A DNA stretch of 11,077 bases from positions 1 through 11,077 of the forward strand of contig CAYLZN010000195.1 of NCBI GenBank assembly GCA_964387935.1. Reading direction: 5' to 3'. Positions 6,473-11,077 of this stretch are shown piece by piece. Under the pieces are notes generated by a model. The model saw only the letters and a program-made list of their open reading frames with translations, was not told the origin of the DNA and searched no databases. The position numbers were made by a program, and so were the translations under genes. The DNA comes from CAYLZN01 sp964387935 (GTDB taxonomy: Bacteria; Acidobacteriota; Vicinamibacteria; Vicinamibacterales; JAFNAJ01). Positions within the stretch are counted from its first letter, which is position 1. The number at the start of each line of letters is the position of its first letter.

Positions 6473-8002
6473 CTACCCCGGGGGCAGTTCCCGGAAGATC
6501 GCGTCAACGTCCACGTTTCGCTGCCTGAGGCGAGACACCTCGCGCACGTAGATGAGCGACGCGATCGCCATCACGATGACCCACACGGGTGTCGACCGGA
6601 AATACCAGGCGCGGGCGGGCCCGGTGACGTCCTTCCACACGTGCACCCCGAGGAACAGGCCGAGCATCACCAGGCCCGCGACGGCGACCGCCACTCGCAG
6701 GCCACGCCCGCGTACGACGCGGACCTGGGCGTCGAGCGTGGGGTTGCGGCGCGGCAGCGTGAGCACCGACACGCACATGAGCAGGAAGTTGACGAGCATC
6801 GACGTGACGAGCACGTCCACGCCCAGGAAGAAGTCGCCTGCGAAGTGACTGCCCAGGATTCCCACGGTCGCCATGAGCGCACTCAGCAGGATGGCAACGT
6901 GCGGCGTGCGTCGCCTCGGGTGGATGCGCGCGACCGCGCGGGGGAACACCCCGTCCTCGGCCCACGCGAACATCAATCTCGAGACCGCCAGCAGCATCGC
7001 CGGCAGGTCGTTCGTCAGCGCGACGGCCGCGCCCCCGACGATCGCAAGCGTCCACGCCGGCGAGAGCACGTACCCGAGCAGTCCCGGTGCCGTGAGGTCG
7101 CTGCGCTGCGCCGCCGCCGCCACGTACGGCCAGGGCACGGCATGGTAGACGGCGGCCGTGAACAGCACGTAGAACGTGCCCACCGTGACGATCGCGATCC
7201 CGATGGCCAGGGGCAGCGTGCGATGCGGGGTGCGCGCCTCGCCGCCTGCCTGCGCAATGGAGTCGAACCCGATGAAGCTCGCAAACAGGAGCGCCGACGC
7301 CGAGAGGAACGTGCCCAGGGCGAACGGCGCCTCCGACGCGGGCGGCAGGGTCACCCCGTCTCGGGCCTGGAGTGCTGACGCGAACTCGGCCTGGGTGTGG
7401 CCGAAGCCGGCGGCGATGACGATGCCGCCAAGCGCGAACATCAGGAACATCAGCGGCACGAGCGTCCACTGGTAGGCCGTCAGGCCGCGCAGGTTGACGG
7501 CGACGAACGTCCACAGGAAGCCGAGCGCGATGGCCAGCCTCACCGGACCTTCTTCGAAGGCCGCCGCCAGGTGGCGCCAGTCCAGCGCCAGGGCGATGTC
7601 CCTGAGGAAGGGCACGAGGACGTAGGACACGACGCCGATTGCGATCGAGAGGCCGAACCACTGCGAGAAGCTGGCGACGAACCCGAGATAGGGACCGATC
7701 GCCCGGCTCGCGTAGACGTAGCTGCCACCCGCGCGCGGCATCGCGGAGGCCAGCATGGCGTACGCGAGCGCCGCCAGGACGGCGGGAACCGCGGCCAGCA
7801 GATAGGCGGGCAGCACCCAGGGGCCGATTCCGGGGACGCTCCGCTGAATCGAGAACGGGATGATGTTGATCGCGGCCCCGATCATCGAGCAGATGCCCGT
7901 CGCCACGAGCGGCAGGAGGCCCATCTCCCTCGCCAGGCCCGGACCCTGCGCGGGCGTTGGGTGATCGTGGGCGCGCGGACGGCGACTGGCGGAGTGGGAC
8001 AC
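6473..8002 (-). CDS. APC-superfamily amino acid permease
   Basis: The protein has 509 residues and about twelve membrane segments. The first segment carries the glycine-containing substrate motif GICSMIGAAI (36-45). The next region has AMPRAGGSYVYASRAIGPYLGF (88-108), a hallmark of the amino acid/polyamine/organocation superfamily. Segment six has FIGFDSIAQAGGEARTPHRTLP. The cytoplasmic N-terminus (about 26 residues, His- and Pro-rich) and C-terminus are short. GTG 8002 is used as start and has no evident ribosome site; ATG 7924 is an alternative, but its purine tract touches the start codon. The gene follows the lipoprotein by 24 bases and precedes the reductase-RidA gene by 18, so it probably imports an amino acid or amine related to the fusion protein's substrate. 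That link is inference; the substrate is not predictable. Confidence 0.92.
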   Translation of the reverse strand: MSHSASRRPRAHDHPTPAQGPGLAREMGLLPLVATGICSMIGAAINIIPFSIQRSVPGIGPWVLPAYLLAAVPAVLAALAYAMLASAMPRAGGSYVYASRAIGPYLGFVASFSQWFGLSIAIGVVSYVLVPFLRDIALALDWRHLAAAFEEGPVRLAIALGFLWTFVAVNLRGLTAYQWTLVPLMFLMFALGGIVIAAGFGHTQAEFASALQARDGVTLPPASEAPFALGTFLSASALLFASFIGFDSIAQAGGEARTPHRTLPLAIGIAIVTVGTFYVLFTAAVYHAVPWPYVAAAAQRSDLTAPGLLGYVLSPAWTLAIVGGAAVALTNDLPAMLLAVSRLMFAWAEDGVFPRAVARIHPRRRTPHVAILLSALMATVGILGSHFAGDFFLGVDVLVTSMLVNFLLMCVSVLTLPRRNPTLDAQVRVVRGRGLRVAVAVAGLVMLGLFLGVHVWKDVTGPARAWYFRSTPVWVIVMAIASLIYVREVSRLRQRNVDVDAIFRELPPG

Positions 8003-8012
8003 GGGTGCGCGG

Positions 8013-8018
8013 ATTGTA
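8013..8018 (-). promoter_or_regulatory. Possible -10 element (TACAAT) just before the permease start
   Basis: TACAAT ends ten bases before GTG 8002, which would give a nearly leaderless transcript. I see no good -35 element. The lack of a ribosome site at this GTG fits the idea, but one hexamer is weak evidence. Confidence 0.25.
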
Positions 8019-8026
8019 GCCGCCCG

Positions 8027-8401
8027 TCAGCCCGCGCGCCACTCGAGGTGGACGGCCGACCCGTCCCGTGCGCGGCCCGTGACCTCGACCTGGCGGATGT
8101 CTTCTCGCGCAGGATCGAAGTAGCGCCCGAATCCGCCCTGGAGCCGGCCGACCGGCAGGTCGAGACGCCCGCCGGCGGCCAGAAACGGCACGGGGACCAC
8201 ATAGTACCGGTTGACACGCACCTCGAGGTCGAGCCACTCCTGCGTCGTACGATTGAACACCGTCACCTGACGGTCGGGATCGACCTCGATGGGCTCGGGC
8301 GGCACCGCGCACCCTGCCGCGCCGAGCAGAACCATCAAGGTCGCGTGGACCAGGTATCCAACCCTTCCCGTTCGCGCTATGCTGGACCGAATGGTTGCCA
8401 T
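8027..8401 (-). CDS. Small hypothetical lipoprotein
   Basis: From ATG 8401 this encodes 124 residues. The N-terminus has three arginines (positions 5, 10, 13), a hydrophobic stretch (YLVHATLMVLLG) and a lipobox-like AAGC with the lipidated Cys at 31, so it is probably exported and anchored in a membrane. The mature part is short and apparently beta-rich (VTVFNRTTQEWLDLEVRVN, then YFDPAREDIRQVEVTGRA). I do not recognise a family. The ribosome site is modest (GAGG three bases before ATG; GAGGAG further up). The start lies inside the 5' end of the divergent secreted-protein gene. The gene ends 24 bases before the permease and may be the first gene of that operon. The frame remains open upstream, but only this start gives a signal peptide. 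Confidence 0.72.
   Translation of the reverse strand: MATIRSSIARTGRVGYLVHATLMVLLGAAGCAVPPEPIEVDPDRQVTVFNRTTQEWLDLEVRVNRYYVVPVPFLAAGGRLDLPVGRLQGGFGRYFDPAREDIRQVEVTGRARDGSAVHLEWRAG
8378..8383 (+). promoter_or_regulatory. Possible -10 element (TATGCT) for a leaderless start of the secreted protein
   Basis: TATGCT is followed by seven bases and ATG 8391, the spacing expected if transcription starts on the start codon. The -35 region is not convincing. The same bases contain the alternative start ATG 8379, so only one of the two readings can be right. Confidence 0.25.
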
Positions 8402-8855
8402 TGTCCTCTCGCTGCTCCTCGTGTCCTCCCAGTCCCAGCCGCCGCAGGCCCCTCCGCAGGAGAAGCCCGTGGACGAGAACTCCGCGCGAGTCACGCTGCC
8501 CGGCTGCATCAACGGCCGGAGCTTCATCGTCGTCGAGGGCAGCGAGGACCGTCCGGTGAGCGGCGTCAACATCGCGCCGGGGCGCGTGTTCCGCCTGGCC
8601 GGCCGACGATCCGTCATTCAGGACATCAGGAGGCGCGAAGGCACCGCCGTCGAGATCACGGGCGTGGTGCGCAAGAACGACATCTCGGGGACGACCCAGG
8701 GCACGCCGATCGACAGCGCCGGCCGCATCCGGATCGGTGGCGGGCCCATGACGCAGGACCCGACGCGCGTCACCGGCCGCGACCCGCTCGGGGGCGTGCC
8801 GGTGCTGGACGTCGAGTCCTTCCGTCCCATCAACGCCGAGTGCCCGACGAAGTGA
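8379..8855 (+). CDS. Small secreted protein of unknown function
   Basis: From ATG 8379 this encodes 158 residues; ATG 8391 would give 154. The longer form is preferred because MLDR supplies an Arg before the hydrophobic core MVAIVLSLLLVSSQSQ, as expected for a signal peptide. A Pro/Gln-rich spacer follows (QPPQAPPQEKP), then a compact domain with VTLPGCINGRSFIV, FRLAGRRSVIQDIRRREGTAVEITGVVRKN and GGVPVLDVESFRPINAECP. The strand-rich pattern with a central VEITGVV segment recalls small OB-fold-like periplasmic proteins, but I cannot name the family. Two cysteines in the mature part could form a disulfide. Neither start has a clear ribosome site. The gene is divergent to the lipoprotein and its last 26 bases overlap the convergent cutC. 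Confidence 0.75.
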   Translation: MLDRMVAIVLSLLLVSSQSQPPQAPPQEKPVDENSARVTLPGCINGRSFIVVEGSEDRPVSGVNIAPGRVFRLAGRRSVIQDIRRREGTAVEITGVVRKNDISGTTQGTPIDSAGRIRIGGGPMTQDPTRVTGRDPLGGVPVLDVESFRPINAECPTK

Positions 8856-9603
8856 GTGGACCACCCAGCTTGCCGGACAGTTCCTTGACCGCGGCGCGGT
8901 CCGTCAGGTCGTAGCGGTTCTCCGGCGGGAACAGCGCCCCGCCGAACGTCACCCACGGCCTGTGCTGCGTCGAGTCGTCGCGCCTGCTCGCGAAGGCGGC
9001 GACGTGCACCTCGCGGCACTGCGTTCTTCGCAGGACCTCCTCGAACTGGTAGGGCCTGATCCCCCCACCCGGCATCACCTGGATGCGGCTGCCGGCGTGC
9101 TCGATCAGGCGCGCAATCAGGTCGACGCCTTCCATCACCGTATCGCGCTGACCGCTGGTCAGGATGCGCGTGAAACCGAGGTCCACGAGTTCGTCCACCG
9201 CCCGGACGGGGTCCGGCGTCACGTCGAACGCCCGGTGGAACACCACCTGCCTGCCCGCCGCACGCTCGAGCAGACGGCGGTTGCGCGCGCGGTCGATGCG
9301 ACCGTCTTCGTGCAGCACCCCGAACACCACGCCATCGGCGCCCTCTGCCACCGCGACTTCCACGTCGCGCTCCATCGCGGCGAACTCCGGCTCGCTGTAG
9401 CAGAACCCGCCGCCGCGAGGGCGGATCATCGCGACGATCGGGATGCGCAGGCGGCGCTTTGCCTCGACGAGCGTCCCGAACGACGGCGTGAGCCCACCAA
9501 GGAACAGCGCCGAGCACAGCTCCACGCGTGCGGCGCCCCCGGCCTCCGCTTCGAGGGCATCGTCGAGCGAACCGCAGCAGATCTCGAGCAGCACGGGGGT
9601 CAT
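8830..9603 (-). CDS. cutC: CutC family protein
   Basis: The protein has 257 residues, the normal CutC length. The family signature is clear from the first residues: LEICCGSLDDALEAEAGGAARVELC (7-30 region), LFLGGLTPS, MIRPRGGGFCYS (59-70), VFGVLHEDGRID, VFHRAFDVTPDP (121-132), RILTSG and MPGGGIRPYQFEEVL (177-191). CutC is a single TIM barrel. It was named for copper homeostasis in E. coli, but a direct copper role is disputed and its enzymatic activity is unknown. The gene starts 20 bases after the ctaA stop, so it is probably in the same transcript. A link to copper through heme-copper oxidase assembly is tempting but unproven. ATG 9603 gives the canonical N-terminus despite a weak ribosome site. 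Confidence 0.95.
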   Translation of the reverse strand: MTPVLLEICCGSLDDALEAEAGGAARVELCSALFLGGLTPSFGTLVEAKRRLRIPIVAMIRPRGGGFCYSEPEFAAMERDVEVAVAEGADGVVFGVLHEDGRIDRARNRRLLERAAGRQVVFHRAFDVTPDPVRAVDELVDLGFTRILTSGQRDTVMEGVDLIARLIEHAGSRIQVMPGGGIRPYQFEEVLRRTQCREVHVAAFASRRDDSTQHRPWVTFGGALFPPENRYDLTDRAAVKELSGKLGGPLTSSGTRR

Positions 9604-9623
9604 GGTCTGGCGTCTCTTGGGGT

Positions 9624-10580
9624 CTATCCGGCCCGGGCGCCCGCGGGCAGCGGCTGGCAGGCCGGCTCGGGCGCCACGGTCCTGGCCAGGGCCGACGCCG
9701 CGAGGATCACGAACGCGATCCACAGCAGGTCCGCCAGCAGCAGGTGCACGAGCTGCAGCCATACCGGGGCCAGCAGAACCACGTTCAGGAAGCCGGCGGC
9801 CACCTGCACGGCGCACAGGGCGGTCAGCAGGCGCGCGGCCGTTCGGCCACGGGTATCGTCCGGGGCCAGCGTCACCCGCGTCGCGAAGGCCGCCAGGCCG
9901 AGCGTCACGGCGATGGCCAGCGCCGGGTGCAGGAGACGCAGGCGTATCAGCAGATGGGACGTAGGGGACAGGTCTGCGGCCAGCGCGTCGCGCAGCGAGG
10001 TGGACGGATACAGCGTGTCGCCGAGCGCGGCGATGGCTCCGCTCATCCCGACCAGCAGGAGGCCGGCCGCCGCGGTCGCCAGCACGGTGAGGGTGGCCCT
10101 GCGGTCCGTGAAGGCAACCGGCGCGCCTCCCGACATCCAGTGGGCGGTGAGCGTCAGCGCGGCCAGCAGAAGGAACGTGTTCACCAGGTGCACGGCCATG
10201 AACAGCGCCCGGGCCATGCTGGCGTTGTCGGCCACCAACTGGAACAGGACCAGCCCCGCGCCGACGGCGGCCTCAGTGAGCATGAGCACGAGCGACCAGC
10301 CCGCCGCACGGCGCGCGGGATGCTCCACCGTGAAGGCACGTCGCGCCGCGACCCACAGCACGACCACGGCGAGAAGCGCGACACCGCTGGTGAGCCGGTG
10401 CGAAAACTCGACAAGCGTCTCCACCGACGGCGCGCGCGGGATCACGACGCCGTTGCACAGCGGCCAGTGGTTTCCGCAGCCGGCGCCCGAGCCGGTGGCG
10501 CGAACGTAGGCGCCCCACAGGATCACGCCGATGTTGTAGGAAAGGGTCAACCAGGCAAAACGCGCGATTCGCGCGGTCAT
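9624..10580 (-). CDS. ctaA: Heme A synthase (COX15/CtaA)
   Basis: This 318-residue protein has eight likely membrane segments in two similar halves. It oxidises the C8 methyl of heme O to a formyl group, making heme A for aa3-type cytochrome oxidases. Four conserved heme-ligand histidines are visible: H61 (VEFSHRL) and H131 (MAVHLVN) in the first half, H218 (RLLHPALAI) and H279 (LVHLLLADLLW) in the second. E58 fits the catalytic glutamate. The first outer loop has GAYVRATGSGAGCGNHWPLC with the C35/C42 pair, positioned as in Bacillus subtilis CtaA. ATG 10580 overlaps the upstream stop as ATGA, and GAGGAA (10591-10586) is a good ribosome site. No heme O synthase (ctaB) or oxidase subunit gene is in the window. 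Confidence 0.94.
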   Translation of the reverse strand: MTARIARFAWLTLSYNIGVILWGAYVRATGSGAGCGNHWPLCNGVVIPRAPSVETLVEFSHRLTSGVALLAVVVLWVAARRAFTVEHPARRAAGWSLVLMLTEAAVGAGLVLFQLVADNASMARALFMAVHLVNTFLLLAALTLTAHWMSGGAPVAFTDRRATLTVLATAAAGLLLVGMSGAIAALGDTLYPSTSLRDALAADLSPTSHLLIRLRLLHPALAIAVTLGLAAFATRVTLAPDDTRGRTAARLLTALCAVQVAAGFLNVVLLAPVWLQLVHLLLADLLWIAFVILAASALARTVAPEPACQPLPAGARAG

Positions 10581-11077
10581 GGGCGTTCCTCATCCTGCGC
10601 AGCGGCGCGCGCGACCGTCTTCCCCCACCGCTGTTCCAAGCTCGAGACGATCTCGGCGGCGTTCTCGCGCTCGAGGCGCAGCCTGGCCACCTCGCCCTGC
10701 GGTCCCCGGAGGACGAGGAAGTGGCGCAGCGTGCGGACGAAGAGGCGGCGACGCGCCTCGACGTACTCGGCCGACGCGATCAGCGCGTAGGGGACGCCTC
10801 GCAGGATGCGCTGTCCGGTCCTGTCCATGATGAGCAGCCGGCCGGGTTCGAAGTGCAGTTCGACATCGAGCTCCGGACTGCCCGGCCGCACGAGACGCAC
10901 GTTGTGGAAGATCAGCGTGCCGGCGACGGCGCCAGCCGGAGGTGGCGCGGGCTTTGCCAGCTCGCCCCGCGCCGGCGGAGGCACGGCGGGAGGCACCACG
11001 TCGCGCGCCTCGCCTTGTGGTGGTGTCGCGCTCGTCGTTCCGGCGCCGGGACGTCGAGGGCTTGCCGCGGCACTGGG
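10577..11077 (-). CDS. Hypothetical protein with Pro/Ala-rich N-terminus and a compact C-terminal domain (start outside window)
   Basis: The frame is open from the window edge to TGA 10579-10577. GTG 10999 would give 140 residues, but the upstream codons contain no stop and have the same Pro/Ala/Gly/Thr-rich bias, so the protein probably starts beyond the window. After the low-complexity stretch comes a domain of about 105 residues: GTLIFHNVRLVRPG, ELDVELHFEPGRLLIMD, RGVPYALIASAEYVEARRR, RHFLVLRGPQGEVARLRL and a final helix ENAAEIVSSLEQRWG. Seven or so strands capped by a C-terminal helix resembles a pleckstrin-homology-like fold; this is judged by eye and the family is not recognised. The stop overlaps the ctaA start (ATGA), indicating translational coupling with heme A synthase. 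Confidence 0.75.
   Translation of the reverse strand, partial: PSAAASPRRPGAGTTSATPPQGEARDVVPPAVPPPARGELAKPAPPPAGAVAGTLIFHNVRLVRPGSPELDVELHFEPGRLLIMDRTGQRILRGVPYALIASAEYVEARRRLFVRTLRHFLVLRGPQGEVARLRLERENAAEIVSSLEQRWGKTVARAAAQDEERP

Noticed and set aside
8027..8617. Longer start for the lipoprotein (codons up to 8617)
   Set aside because: The extra 72 N-terminal residues lie opposite the secreted-protein gene, look like shadow sequence and would bury the lipoprotein signal peptide internally.
6504..8864. A 786-codon open frame on the minus strand across the permease and lipoprotein genes
   Set aside because: It is out of frame with the permease and lipoprotein, both of which have convincing features, and it consists of low-complexity Arg/Gly/Ala sequence.
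7397..8914. A 505-codon open frame on the plus strand opposite the permease
   Set aside because: It is a shadow frame; the real plus-strand gene at 8379-8855 is in another frame and has a signal peptide.
8962..10509. A 515-codon open frame on the plus strand opposite cutC and ctaA
   Set aside because: Both minus-strand genes are firmly identified by family motifs. The plus frame switches composition between them and has no motif.

Overview
This is a very GC-rich, densely packed chromosomal segment with strong G/C preference at third codon positions. It has diderm (Gram-negative-type) features: a TonB-dependent outer-membrane receptor, a lipoprotein and other exported proteins. It also carries a B12-dependent ribonucleotide reductase and a heme A synthase, which suggests an aerobic or facultative soil-type bacterium. 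Acidobacteriota (Vicinamibacteria-like) is my best guess from overall flavour; the sequence alone does not prove it. I see no tRNA, rRNA, CRISPR array, insertion sequence or phage gene, and no gene-free stretch longer than 300 bases.

Layout. On the plus strand, 1-456 is the C-terminal end of NrdJ, followed by a strong hairpin (505-528) and a SAM-dependent methyltransferase (565-1326). From 1265 to 8401 everything is on the minus strand. Read in transcription order it is: a small lipoprotein (8401-8027), an APC-superfamily permease (8002-6473), an aldo/keto reductase fused to a RidA-like domain (6454-4916), a TPP riboswitch (4940-4869), a TonB-dependent receptor (4772-2400), a PnuC/PnuT-type transporter (2391-1816) and a NadR-type P-loop kinase (1858-1265). 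A small secreted protein (8379-8855) is divergent to the lipoprotein. A second minus-strand cluster follows: a partial proline-rich protein (11077-10577), heme A synthase CtaA (10580-9624) and CutC (9603-8830).

Main interpretation. By homology alone, the transporter and kinase would be called nicotinamide riboside uptake genes (pnuC and nadR kinase domain). The clear THI-box (TPP) riboswitch in front of the three-gene cluster argues instead for thiamine acquisition. In that reading the receptor brings thiamine across the outer membrane, the PnuT-type carrier takes it across the inner membrane, and the NadR-like kinase may trap it by phosphorylation. The riboswitch and its probable promoter lie inside the 3' end of the upstream reductase-RidA gene, and the conserved CUGAGA motif of the aptamer supplies that gene's stop codon.
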